Below the pieces are notes generated by a model, which had not been told where the DNA came from, ran no database searches, and saw only the letters and a list, made by a program, of their open reading frames with translations. The position numbers and the translations under genes are program-made. A DNA stretch of 64,000 nucleotides from an uncultured Poribacteria bacterium (lineage in GTDB: Bacteria > Poribacteria > WGA-4E > WGA-3G), in contig OX638316.1 of NCBI GenBank assembly GCA_951812525.1, forward strand, positions 4,396,506-4,460,505, read 5' to 3'. Shown piece after piece: positions 7,591-16,015 of this stretch; the stretch's first letter is position 1; every line of letters starts with the position of its first letter.

Positions 7591-8034
7591 ATGAGAGAGT
7601 TAACCCCCGCTGAGAAAGCGCAGCTTGAAGGAAAAATCAAGAAAGAACAAGAACGCCAGCAGGCCCTTCGGGAGACAAACCCAGACTTACCGAAATCTTT
7701 TGAAACGGCATCGGCAAAAAAGGGACTTATAAGGAGACTGGCATCAAAGCATCTTTGGAAATACGGTTTGCTTGGTCTTATTCTTTGTCTGCTTGCCTTC
7801 AACGTGTTCCAATTTCTCACGTGGCACAATTTTGGTTCTCACAAGCTCCTGAATCTCAATATTCTTGTTGCGCTGATGCTATTGTTCAATCACATTGGTT
7901 TTAACTTCACAAAAACAGGTTGGAAAAGCCGTGTGATGAAGACGGTTGCCTGTGTTTGGATAGTATTAGTGTTCGCTTACATATACATCTCTGATTTACA
8001 TACATATTTCTTGAATAGCTTGGGGCTCAGGTAG
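7591..8034 (+). CDS. Small membrane protein of unknown function
   Basis: A 147-residue protein with a charged N-terminal half and three hydrophobic segments. Residues 1-50 are rich in Lys, Glu and Gln (KAQLEGKIKKEQERQQALRE) and could form a short coiled coil. Hydrophobic segments are near 55-72 (YGLLGLILCLLAFNVFQFL), 84-103 and 116-135. No catalytic motif is visible and I recognise no family. The start overlaps no gene and is preceded by GGAGAA inside the GNAT 3' end, which suggests coupled expression. Confidence 0.7.
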   Translation: MRELTPAEKAQLEGKIKKEQERQQALRETNPDLPKSFETASAKKGLIRRLASKHLWKYGLLGLILCLLAFNVFQFLTWHNFGSHKLLNLNILVALMLLFNHIGFNFTKTGWKSRVMKTVACVWIVLVFAYIYISDLHTYFLNSLGLR

Positions 8035-8070
8035 CTTGCCGGTTCGCTATTTTACAGCATCTGAGGAAAA

Positions 8071-8793
8071 ATGATTAAAGCAGTATTCTTTGATCTCGAT
8101 GATACACTCTGCGACTCCGATGCAGCATGGAACGTTGCAACAAGAGAAACATTTCAGCTTTTACACAAGCACAAACCCGATGTTTCGGAAGAAACCGTTA
8201 CGAAGGCATGGAGAACAATTCACCAAAAACTTTTTCGGCAACTCGATGCGGGGAAAGGTTCTATGGCAGACTTAAGAGACAGCCGTTTTCACTGCTTATT
8301 CCAAGAACTGGATTTGCCCATAGGTAAAATTACAGAGGAGCTAAACGACTTCCTCAGTTCACGTTATCTCACGAATTTGCGTCTCTACGAAGATGTCTCG
8401 GTGCTTGAGAAGTTGCACGCCTACCATGTCGGTATCATTACAAACGGTGCACACGATAGCCATACTGACAGCCAATTTTCTAAAGTAAATCATCTTGGAC
8501 TCAGCGAACGCATTCAGTCGCTTACTATTTCCGATGAAGTCGGTGTCAGAAAACCGAACACCCAAGTCTTCCAAGTAGCTTGTGAACGTGCTTCCGTTTT
8601 ACCGAAAGAGGCTATGTTCGTGGGCAATTCCATCCAAAATGACATCGTTGGTGCTAACCGTGCAGGCATGATAAGCGTTCTCATCGACCGAAAATCAGAT
8701 GGACCGATACCGAAAAAAGGGGACAGCAGACCCGATTACTCAGTCTCAAATCTGCATGATGTTTTCTCCTGTTTGGCGCGCGAACAGGATTAG
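8071..8793 (+). CDS. HAD-superfamily hydrolase
   Basis: A 240-residue HAD phosphatase-type protein with all four motifs. Motif I is FFDLDDTL (nucleophile D8, acid/base D10), motif II is GIITNG near residue 129, motif III is the Lys in GVRKPNTQVF, and motif IV is MFVGNSIQNDIVGA, which has a single acidic residue rather than the usual GDs..ND pair start. A helical cap follows motif I (subclass I). The family dephosphorylates sugar or nucleotide phosphates. Its own short leader separates it from the membrane protein gene. The substrate is unknown. Confidence 0.9.
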   Translation: MIKAVFFDLDDTLCDSDAAWNVATRETFQLLHKHKPDVSEETVTKAWRTIHQKLFRQLDAGKGSMADLRDSRFHCLFQELDLPIGKITEELNDFLSSRYLTNLRLYEDVSVLEKLHAYHVGIITNGAHDSHTDSQFSKVNHLGLSERIQSLTISDEVGVRKPNTQVFQVACERASVLPKEAMFVGNSIQNDIVGANRAGMISVLIDRKSDGPIPKKGDSRPDYSVSNLHDVFSCLAREQD

Positions 8794-8884
8794 AGGTGTT
8801 AGGATTGAAGTGCTCTCGAGTTTTAATTCTATTCTCATGATGTAGCAGAACATAATGAGCGATCCAAAGTTAGAGGAGTCTACA

Positions 8885-9886
8885 ATGGACAAAAACTACA
8901 ATGTTGCGATAATTGGGTGCGGTGGAATTTCTCACATGCACGCCGGATGGTATGTGAATGAGCCGCGGGCTTCTCTGACTGCGATTGCCGATATTGATTC
9001 GGAACGGATAAAAGCGTATGGTGAACAGTACGGTGTCGAAAAACAGTATACCGATTACATTGAAATGCTCGAAACGGAAGAGATCGATCTGGTTTCTGTT
9101 TGTACGCGTCCGAAATTGCATGCCCCGGTCGCAATTGAGACTGCAAAACGGGGTGTGAAAGGAATTCTTTCTGAAAAACCGATGGCGGAAAACCTCGGAC
9201 AAGCACGGGAGATGCTTGAGGTCTGTTCACAGCACGGTGTGAAACTGGCGATTGATCATCAGACCCGGTTTAACCCACCTTACGTGCGGGCGAAACAGAT
9301 GCTTGCGGATGGTGTTATCGGGGACATTTTTCGTATTCACGGTGTCTGTAGCGGAGGCGACCTGAAGGACAATGCGACACACACCGTTGACATCATGCGA
9401 TTTCTCTACGGCGACCGTCCTGTAATTTGGGTGATGGGTCAGATTGAGCGTATCGGCACACCAACGAAATATGACCTGCACTCGGAGGATTTCTCAATCG
9501 GCTATTTCAAGTTTGAAGACAATGTTCGGGCAGTCATTGAATCGGGTAGCGATACCGCACCCGGTTATCATCATATCTACTGCTACGGAACGGAAGGCGA
9601 AATTGAGTTGGCTGCTCCAGGTGGTCCCTCACTCCGTTTCAGAAATGCAGAATCTGGAGGTGTCTGGGTAACACCAGAAATACCTTCGGAAACTACCCCT
9701 GTGCAAGACATGATTGCAGCAATCGAAGAGGGTCGGGAGCACCGTTCAAGCGGTTATCAGGGATACGCTACCCACGAACTGCTCATGGCGATTTATGAAT
9801 CGTCCCGGAAACGGCGGCGGATTCATTTACCGCTTGAAGAGATGGAATCGCCATTGACGTTGATGGTTGAAGATGGATGGATATAG
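8885..9886 (+). CDS. Gfo/Idh/MocA-family oxidoreductase
   Basis: A 333-residue NAD(P)-dependent sugar or inositol dehydrogenase-type protein. The Rossmann fold begins VAIIGCGGISHMHAGWY, followed by the acidic end of strand 2 at IADID. EKPMAENL is the family's catalytic-Lys motif, and DHQTRFNP begins the substrate domain; the usual H in 'GG.l.D.g.H..D' corresponds to NATHTVDIMRFL. I chose the ATG at 8885, with AGAGGAG 7 bases upstream, over one 30 bases earlier. It leads a run with GH32, SDR and aldo/keto reductase genes, suggesting a role in oxidising the sugar released by GH32. Confidence 0.9.
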   Translation: MDKNYNVAIIGCGGISHMHAGWYVNEPRASLTAIADIDSERIKAYGEQYGVEKQYTDYIEMLETEEIDLVSVCTRPKLHAPVAIETAKRGVKGILSEKPMAENLGQAREMLEVCSQHGVKLAIDHQTRFNPPYVRAKQMLADGVIGDIFRIHGVCSGGDLKDNATHTVDIMRFLYGDRPVIWVMGQIERIGTPTKYDLHSEDFSIGYFKFEDNVRAVIESGSDTAPGYHHIYCYGTEGEIELAAPGGPSLRFRNAESGGVWVTPEIPSETTPVQDMIAAIEEGREHRSSGYQGYATHELLMAIYESSRKRRRIHLPLEEMESPLTLMVEDGWI

Positions 9887-9921
9887 TAAAGATAGAGGTT
9901 CTCAATAAGGAACAAAAAACT

Positions 9922-11442
9922 ATGAACACAGCCATTGAAAAAACGGAAGCACTGATCCATTCCACACGAGTGCTCGATGCGATGTATGAAGACGACCCTT
10001 ATCGACCGTGCTATCACTTCACCCCGCCGTTCGGTTGGATGAACGATATCAACGGTTCGATCTTTTGGAAAGGACGATACCATATTTTCTATCAGCACAA
10101 TCCAGAAGGTGGCTATTGGAAGTGGATGCAGTGGGGACACGCATCAAGTGCGGATCTGGTGCATTGGGTGCATCACCCGATTGCTTTAACGCCCGACCTT
10201 GACGGACCAGACCGTGGCGGCTGCTTCAGCGGTGGTGCTCTCGTGAATCGAGAAGGCACTCCGACGTTTATCTATCATGGGATCCCGGATGGAACGTGTA
10301 TCGCAACGAGTGATGATGATTTACTCCTTACGTGGGACAAGCATCCAGCAAATCCCGTGATTCCAGTACCAAAACCGGGGGAGAAAGGACACGGTGAATA
10401 TATTGTATTTGACCCCTGTGCGTGGCTGGAAGGTGATACCTATTACGCACTCATCGGGAATACGATACCGGGTCAGAGTGGAGATGGGACTGCTCTGTTT
10501 AAGTCGTCTAACCTTGTAGAGTGGGAATTTGTGCGCTCCTTTTATGAGTCGCGGCGTGAGTGGACAGATGTGAAGGAAGACTGTGCCGTGCCCGATTTCT
10601 ATCCGTTGGGTGACAAACACATGCTGCTGTTTTGTAGCCATTGGCAGGGCACACAGTATTACCTTGGTAGATTTGAAAATGAGCGGTATCATGTTGAAAG
10701 TTATGGACGAATGAGTTGGGCGGGCGGCATGCTCGGTGGAGCGCGTTCACTATTAGACGATCAAGGTCGTCGTATCTTTTTCGATTGGGTTCGCGAAATT
10801 CGCGGCATCGAAGAGGAACGCGCTTCGGGCTGGTCAGGTATCATGACGGTACCCCGGATTCTTTCGCTGGCAACTGATGGTAGTCTGCAGATTGAACCGG
10901 TGCCAGAGCTGGAGTGCTTGCGAATGAACCCGAAACTGCATAAAAATATCGCGCTGAACGCTGATGAGGTAAACCTAAAAGACATTCAGGGAAACTGCAT
11001 TGAGTTGGCTGTCGAAATCGATCCCGGTGATGCGACCGAAGTGGGTGTGCTGGTGCTCTGTTCGCCTGATCAATCTGAACAGACTGGGATTCTGTATGTT
11101 CCAGCGGAAGGCACTTTAAAAGTAGACATCAGTCGTTCTACCTTAAACGAAGCTATTAAATATCCATACTACCGAGATGCGGGTGGCACTGCAAGACTAC
11201 CAGAATCGGAGCGTTATGTTGATGCCCAACGTGCCCCTTTCATGTTAAAAGAGAATGAAATACTTCAGCTTCGTATCTATGTCGATAAGTCCGTCGTTGA
11301 GGTGTTTGCTAACGGTAGGCAGTGTATTACACAGCGGGTCTATCCGACGCGAGCCGATAGCACCGGTGTAAGATTGTTGAGCAGTGGTGGGCAGGCACAC
11401 TTCCGATCCGTTCAGGCGTGGAAGATGGCTCCAGCGTTTTGA
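9922..11442 (+). CDS. Glycoside hydrolase family 32 (β-fructosidase-type)
   Basis: A 506-residue, five-bladed propeller enzyme with a C-terminal β-sandwich. The nucleophile motif is GWMNDINGS (D42). The transition-state Asp lies in VFDPCAWL where canonical enzymes have RDP, and the acid/base motif is EDCAVPDF (EC). VVEVFANGRQCITQRVYP is the typical end of the sandwich domain. GH32 enzymes split fructans, levan or sucrose. No signal peptide is visible, so it is probably cytoplasmic. The ATG at 9922, with AAGGAA upstream, is preferred over one overlapping the previous gene. The FDP variation may shift specificity. Confidence 0.9.
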   Translation: MNTAIEKTEALIHSTRVLDAMYEDDPYRPCYHFTPPFGWMNDINGSIFWKGRYHIFYQHNPEGGYWKWMQWGHASSADLVHWVHHPIALTPDLDGPDRGGCFSGGALVNREGTPTFIYHGIPDGTCIATSDDDLLLTWDKHPANPVIPVPKPGEKGHGEYIVFDPCAWLEGDTYYALIGNTIPGQSGDGTALFKSSNLVEWEFVRSFYESRREWTDVKEDCAVPDFYPLGDKHMLLFCSHWQGTQYYLGRFENERYHVESYGRMSWAGGMLGGARSLLDDQGRRIFFDWVREIRGIEEERASGWSGIMTVPRILSLATDGSLQIEPVPELECLRMNPKLHKNIALNADEVNLKDIQGNCIELAVEIDPGDATEVGVLVLCSPDQSEQTGILYVPAEGTLKVDISRSTLNEAIKYPYYRDAGGTARLPESERYVDAQRAPFMLKENEILQLRIYVDKSVVEVFANGRQCITQRVYPTRADSTGVRLLSSGGQAHFRSVQAWKMAPAF

Positions 11443-11452
11443 GGAACTGCTT

Positions 11453-12322
11453 ATGATTGACCCAAAGTTAAAGGGAAAAGTGGCACTTATTACAGGTGCT
11501 AATCACGGCATCGGTGCTGCAACGACTTTGGCACTCGGTAAACAAGGCATGAAGGTATTTGCTTCATACTTTCATCCACCGCACCGATATAGCGAATCAG
11601 AACTGCAACGTGCCGAAAAGGCAGGCATAGGTGGAGATGTCTTCTATCAAGCCATGCAACAAAAGCCTATAGGGCACCTTGTCAACCAATTTGAAGAAGC
11701 AGACATGACGATATCCGTCTTAGAGGCGGATCTTGGTGATGAAACAAATATTCTCAAACTCTTTGATGCCTGTGAGAAAGAATTAGGTCCTGTTGATATC
11801 TTGATTAATAATCATACCCATTGTGTATTGGAAACATTTGATCCTGAGCAAACTTCAAGGGAAGGGAGTGGTGTTTTCCTATCAACTGCTTCAAATATTG
11901 ACGCGCATTTTGTTATTAACTCGCGCGCATACGCGTTGATGATGCAAGCGTATTTGAACCAATACCTTAAAAACGGATTGAACTGCGGACGGATTGTAAA
12001 TACCAGCACAGATGCTGCACATTGCCACCCGCTGAACATCAGTTATGCAGCGAGCAAACACGCGATTGAATCCTATAGCCGTTCCGCTGCATGTGAGTTA
12101 GGGAAATACGGCATCACGGTAAACGTTATCGCACCTGGACCGGTACAGACAGGTTACATCCTACCTGAGGATGAGAAGTCAATTGCGCAATCCACACCGT
12201 TAGGAAGGGTGGGTAAACCTGAAGACGTGGCTGATGTTACGATTTTCCTCTGTTCCGAACAGGCGCGGTGGCTTACAGGACAGTTGCTGTATGTTGGAGG
12301 GGGGTACCGAATACCACAATAA
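11453..12322 (+). CDS. Short-chain dehydrogenase/reductase (SDR)
   Basis: A 289-residue classical SDR. The cofactor motif is ITGANHGIGAA (TGxxxGIG), the NNAG-like motif appears as NNHTHC, and the active site is YAASKHAIES (YxxxK). The catalytic Ser region reads VNTSTDAAH. The C-terminal GRVGKPEDVADVTIFLCS and GQLLYVGGG are standard for the family. Residues 30-80 hold a longer variable loop than usual. The gene starts 11 bases after the GH32 stop with GAGGAA upstream, so it belongs to the same operon and probably reduces or oxidises a sugar-derived ketone or alcohol. Confidence 0.9.
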   Translation: MIDPKLKGKVALITGANHGIGAATTLALGKQGMKVFASYFHPPHRYSESELQRAEKAGIGGDVFYQAMQQKPIGHLVNQFEEADMTISVLEADLGDETNILKLFDACEKELGPVDILINNHTHCVLETFDPEQTSREGSGVFLSTASNIDAHFVINSRAYALMMQAYLNQYLKNGLNCGRIVNTSTDAAHCHPLNISYAASKHAIESYSRSAACELGKYGITVNVIAPGPVQTGYILPEDEKSIAQSTPLGRVGKPEDVADVTIFLCSEQARWLTGQLLYVGGGYRIPQ

Positions 12323-12386
12323 ATATGGAGCGAGTATTTTCTGTCCGTAAACTAAAGGTTCTGCGGTAACCTTTGAGGTGAAAATA

Positions 12387-13190
12387 ATGACTTATGAAAT
12401 TCCGAAAACAGTCTTAGGTCGTACAGGTTTGATGGTTACTCGTCTCGGCATCGGTGGTGCGTATTGCGAATCCGTTGAGGGTTATCGTAAAGCGATTGAT
12501 GCGGGTGTCAATTATATTGATACAGCGCGCGCCTACAACAATGGTGAGGATGAAAAACTCATTGGAGCTGCCATAAAAGGCAAGCGTGATGCGTTGGTTC
12601 TTGCAACGAAAACGCATGAACGTGATGCCGACAATGCCCGGAGAGAACTTGAAGAATCTCTACAGACCCTTGATGTCGATTACATCGATGTCTACCAACT
12701 TCACTATCTGAACACGGAAGCAGGACGCGTCCAAGCGTTGGCACCGGGAGGCGCGCTGGAGATGGCACAGAAGGCACGAGAGGAAGGGCTTGTGCGATTC
12801 ATCGGTTTGACGGGACATGATTGGTTTCAGGTGCAGGAAGCGGTTGATACTGGACGCTTCGACACCGTTCTTTGCTGGTACAATTGCGCAATGAAGATAC
12901 CTGAAAAAACTGTCTTCCGGGCGGCGGCTAAACATGATACGGGGGTAGTTATTATGAACGCCTCACGTAATGATAGACTCTATGACGCGCCAGATGCACC
13001 AGCCGCAGAGGAATTCTATCGCTACGTGCTCAGTCATAAGAGTGTAAACACAACGATTATGGGGTTGAGAGATATTGAACGATTCCATCGAGTTGCAGCG
13101 GCACTTTCCGATCAAGAGACCTTAACATCGGAGGCGAAAACGGGTTTAGAAACATACGGCAGGCGGATGTTTCTAAAAGGTAAATTATAA
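12387..13190 (+). CDS. Aldo/keto reductase
   Basis: A 267-residue NADPH-type aldo/keto reductase with a (βα)8 barrel. The catalytic tetrad is visible: Asp and Tyr in YIDTARAYNNGED, Lys in LATKTHER, and His in YQLHYLN. The protein is shorter than the 310-330 residues of many members, with a trimmed C-terminal cofactor region. The ATG at 12387 has GAGGTG 8 bases upstream; an upstream GTG is less likely. It follows the SDR gene by 64 bases on the same strand and probably works in the same sugar pathway. The exact substrate is unknown. Confidence 0.87.
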   Translation: MTYEIPKTVLGRTGLMVTRLGIGGAYCESVEGYRKAIDAGVNYIDTARAYNNGEDEKLIGAAIKGKRDALVLATKTHERDADNARRELEESLQTLDVDYIDVYQLHYLNTEAGRVQALAPGGALEMAQKAREEGLVRFIGLTGHDWFQVQEAVDTGRFDTVLCWYNCAMKIPEKTVFRAAAKHDTGVVIMNASRNDRLYDAPDAPAAEEFYRYVLSHKSVNTTIMGLRDIERFHRVAAALSDQETLTSEAKTGLETYGRRMFLKGKL

Positions 13191-13267
13191 AAACGCAAAG
13201 CCAGAACTGTTCAGTTTTCGATACGGGGCATTGTATAGGGCACGTCGCGACCGCGTGTCTCGGAGAG

Positions 13268-13297
13268 GGTCGGGATTTGGAAATCCCTCCTACAGTA
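13268..13297 (+). repeat. Dispersed palindromic repeat A, copy 1
   Basis: GGTC followed by the palindrome GGGATTTGGAAATCCC (7-bp stem, 2-base centre) and then TCCTACAGTA. Related copies lie at 55771-55797 and, inverted, at 56650-56676, with a degenerate one at 2447-2467. It sits between the aldo/keto reductase and the MFS gene. Confidence 0.6.
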
Positions 13298-13404
13298 AAG
13301 AGATCTTGAAAGGAAAACATAGGAGGTTAGAAGACCACGTCTACTGACGAAACATAAGATGAAGAAGAAACTTGTAAATCTATTAACAGACAAATGGAAT
13401 CTTA

Positions 13405-14679
13405 ATGCATAAAAGTGGGGCCGATCAAACGAACATCGATTCAAAAAAATCTTATCCGCATGAAAAGCGCAATTTAATCGTCTTCGCGCTGAACCAAATT
13501 ATGATGCGCCTCGGTTGGATGTTCAAAGCCGAGTCTGTAGTCATTCCAGCGTTTATTGATACCCTTACCTCGTCTGGGACTATCCGCGGGTTCCTACCGC
13601 TCATTCTCCGAATCGGACAGAGCCTACCTCAGTTTCTGATTGCCCAACGTGTCGCGCGAATGCCGAAACAGCAAGGATTCTATATTCTATCAGGTTTAGG
13701 TTTCACTATCCCATGGTGCGTATTGTCCTTGATACTAAGTTTAACACAGTGGTCAGCAAATATTATTGTTGGCATCTTCCTTGTGCTATGTACCGGGCAT
13801 TGGCTCATGGTCGGTTGCAATCATTTGGCTAACGGAACCTTACAGGGCAAACTTATCAGTCCCGAAAAACGGGGTAGGCTCCTTGCCTATTCCAACGTCA
13901 TCGGTTGTACGCTTTCGATTGGGGTTGCCGTTTACTTTATGCCACGCTGGCTTTCTGAGAGCAACCCACGTTATGCGGTCCTCTTTGGTGCCACAGCTAC
14001 CACCTTCGGTGTTGCAGCTTTGGTCAGTTTCTGGTTTAAAGAAGTTCCTTCACCGCCCCAACACACTGCCCCTTTTTTCCGATTTCTCGGCGAGGCACTT
14101 CTCTTATTGAAATATGATAGAAATTTTCGGCGATTTGCAATCGTTATCCTGCTGTTCTACTCGATGTGGCCTCTTTTCCCACACTATGCGGTATTCGGAA
14201 AGCGAACATTAGGGCTGGCATCTTCCGGCTTTGTCGCCCTGATAGTTGCTCAAAATGTATCCAATGCTGTCGGTGCGGGTGTCATGGGCAATATCGCAGA
14301 TCGTTCAGGGAACCGATTTGTCTTACGTGTTCTGATATTAATCAGTGCCTTTACACCATTATTGGCGGTCGGCATTAGCCGAATCCCTTCCGGTGTCCAG
14401 TGGTATTGGATTATATTTGCGCTTATCGGATTCACGCCAGTATCTGCCCGCATTGTCACAAACTACACCCTTGAAATCGCGCCACAAGAGAAACATCCGC
14501 AATATCTCGGCGTGATGAGTCTTTTTCAAGCGATCCCTTTGTTCGTTTCACCTTTGATTGGAACACTAATCGAGACCCTTGCCTTTGAACCGGTTTTTAT
14601 CGGTTGTTCTGCCCTCGTTTTGGTAGGATTTTTGCTTACCTTCAAATTGGATGAACCACGACATAGCCAAAGGTACTGA
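13405..14679 (+). CDS. MFS transporter
   Basis: A 424-residue membrane protein with about 12 hydrophobic segments split by a central hydrophilic loop around residues 205-225 (FKEVPSPPQHTAPFF). Family-type features include GFLPLILRIGQSLPQFLIAQ in the first half and ADRSGNRFVLRVL after TM8, resembling the MFS motif A loop. The N-terminal 30 residues are hydrophilic. It follows the carbohydrate genes and could import or export their substrate, but no specificity can be read. No clear ribosome site precedes the ATG, so a downstream start cannot be excluded. Confidence 0.85.
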   Translation: MHKSGADQTNIDSKKSYPHEKRNLIVFALNQIMMRLGWMFKAESVVIPAFIDTLTSSGTIRGFLPLILRIGQSLPQFLIAQRVARMPKQQGFYILSGLGFTIPWCVLSLILSLTQWSANIIVGIFLVLCTGHWLMVGCNHLANGTLQGKLISPEKRGRLLAYSNVIGCTLSIGVAVYFMPRWLSESNPRYAVLFGATATTFGVAALVSFWFKEVPSPPQHTAPFFRFLGEALLLLKYDRNFRRFAIVILLFYSMWPLFPHYAVFGKRTLGLASSGFVALIVAQNVSNAVGAGVMGNIADRSGNRFVLRVLILISAFTPLLAVGISRIPSGVQWYWIIFALIGFTPVSARIVTNYTLEIAPQEKHPQYLGVMSLFQAIPLFVSPLIGTLIETLAFEPVFIGCSALVLVGFLLTFKLDEPRHSQRY

Positions 14680-14797
14680 CAAGCAACGTTCTACCATTTT
14701 TTTAGGGTGAATTTAGGTTATCTCCTCATACAAAATCAACGTGACTTGGCGTGCTGTTTCAGCGTTTAAATACGACAGAATTGGGAGGCACATCACT

Positions 14798-15901
14798 ATG
14801 GCAGAAAGAATACCATGTCCAATTTGTAGGACTCAAGTTGAATACGCCATCGAAAATTCGCCTGAATGGTACCGAGATCCGTCTCTACCGGTCTACCGAA
14901 TAGATTGTCATAATAAATGTAGACGGTATTGGCTTGAAGCGATTTCTGGCAGCCCTGCCCATATTGATCCCGATATCCTTGCCTTCTTGGATTCACTCAA
15001 TGATGAACAACGTACCTTTATATCCGAATCAACACAATATGCTTGCGACAACGGTATTTTGATCGTTTATAACAGAAAGGGTTTACAAAACCTTGCCACG
15101 GATTGGCATTATGTAAAAGCGGCTGTTGTGTTGTATGGATTGAACAACGCTTCATTCCGAATTAGTGGTTCTGGATTTGACATTGCTAACATGTTGTTTT
15201 TCTTAGATGCTGAAGACACTCGGTTCACACTGAGACTCCATCGTGCAGGTACCGCTGTCAATAAAATTCGATCAGAAATCTATTGGTTAAAAGCACTGTG
15301 GGACAAAGTTCAAATCAAGACCTTATCGCCTGTGCCTGGACGTGATGGGGAAATGATTCAGTGCATCTCCCCAGAGGAACTACCCTCGCGCTATACTACT
15401 GTATACGATTGGATTCCTGGCGAGACACTTAACACATTCTCTACAGGAGAAAAAACGCCAGAACTGATTCGGAGTTATGGTAACATGGTTGGTCGCATGC
15501 ACTCTGTGTCGGAAACGTTAGAATTACCACACTGGTTCACCCGTCCTCGGTACGATATAGACTGGGTTACCTCCGAAGTTGAAGAGGCACTTGGAAAACT
15601 TTCCTCCCTTCCATCGCGTTTCTCGCGGTTTGCTGCAGAACAAGGTGAAGGACCAGACGTTTTTGGACTGATTCACTTGGATCTGGCACCACATAATATC
15701 ATTGTCTCGGAGGCAGAAATCTGCCCAATTGACGTAGTACACTTGGGGTTTGGTTATTATCTGGCAGATGTTCAGACTGCTTCAAGCTACTTCAGTGAGG
15801 ACGAGCGGACATTTTTCTTTGAGGGTTATCAAGAAATTCGTCCGCTACCGAAAGATTGCCATCAACACTTGGCTTTATTTGACGAGATACGCGCGCTGTA
15901 G
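14798..15901 (+). CDS. Aminoglycoside-phosphotransferase-like kinase with N-terminal zinc ribbon
   Basis: A 367-residue protein. Residues 7-41 hold a four-cysteine pattern, CPIC then CHNKC (C7-x2-C10-x26-C37-x3-C41), which looks like a zinc ribbon. The rest is an APH/choline-kinase-type fold: RLHRAG near the β3 Lys/Arg region, the catalytic loop LIHLDLAPHNIIV (HxDxxxxN), and the metal Asp in CPIDVVHLGFGYYL. Such kinases phosphorylate small molecules or homoserine-like substrates in the cytoplasm. The fusion to a zinc ribbon is unusual. The ATG at 14798 has GGGAGG upstream. An earlier start (14741) lacks a ribosome site. Confidence 0.75.
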   Translation: MAERIPCPICRTQVEYAIENSPEWYRDPSLPVYRIDCHNKCRRYWLEAISGSPAHIDPDILAFLDSLNDEQRTFISESTQYACDNGILIVYNRKGLQNLATDWHYVKAAVVLYGLNNASFRISGSGFDIANMLFFLDAEDTRFTLRLHRAGTAVNKIRSEIYWLKALWDKVQIKTLSPVPGRDGEMIQCISPEELPSRYTTVYDWIPGETLNTFSTGEKTPELIRSYGNMVGRMHSVSETLELPHWFTRPRYDIDWVTSEVEEALGKLSSLPSRFSRFAAEQGEGPDVFGLIHLDLAPHNIIVSEAEICPIDVVHLGFGYYLADVQTASSYFSEDERTFFFEGYQEIRPLPKDCHQHLALFDEIRAL

Positions 15902-15949
15902 CCTACGCCCTATACCAGATGGTAAAGTAATGCGAACACTCCATAATGA

Positions 15950-15978
15950 TTGATTTGCGTTCACATCTGTGGTAATAT
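15950..15978 (+). promoter_or_regulatory. Promoter for the glycosidase-like gene
   Basis: TTGATT (15950-15955), a 17-base spacer, and an extended -10 TGGTAATAT (15970-15978). It lies 37 bases ahead of the ATG at 16016. Confidence 0.55.
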
Positions 15979-16015
15979 ATCTGCACAAGAGAGATGAACT
16001 TCTAGGAATTGTCAC

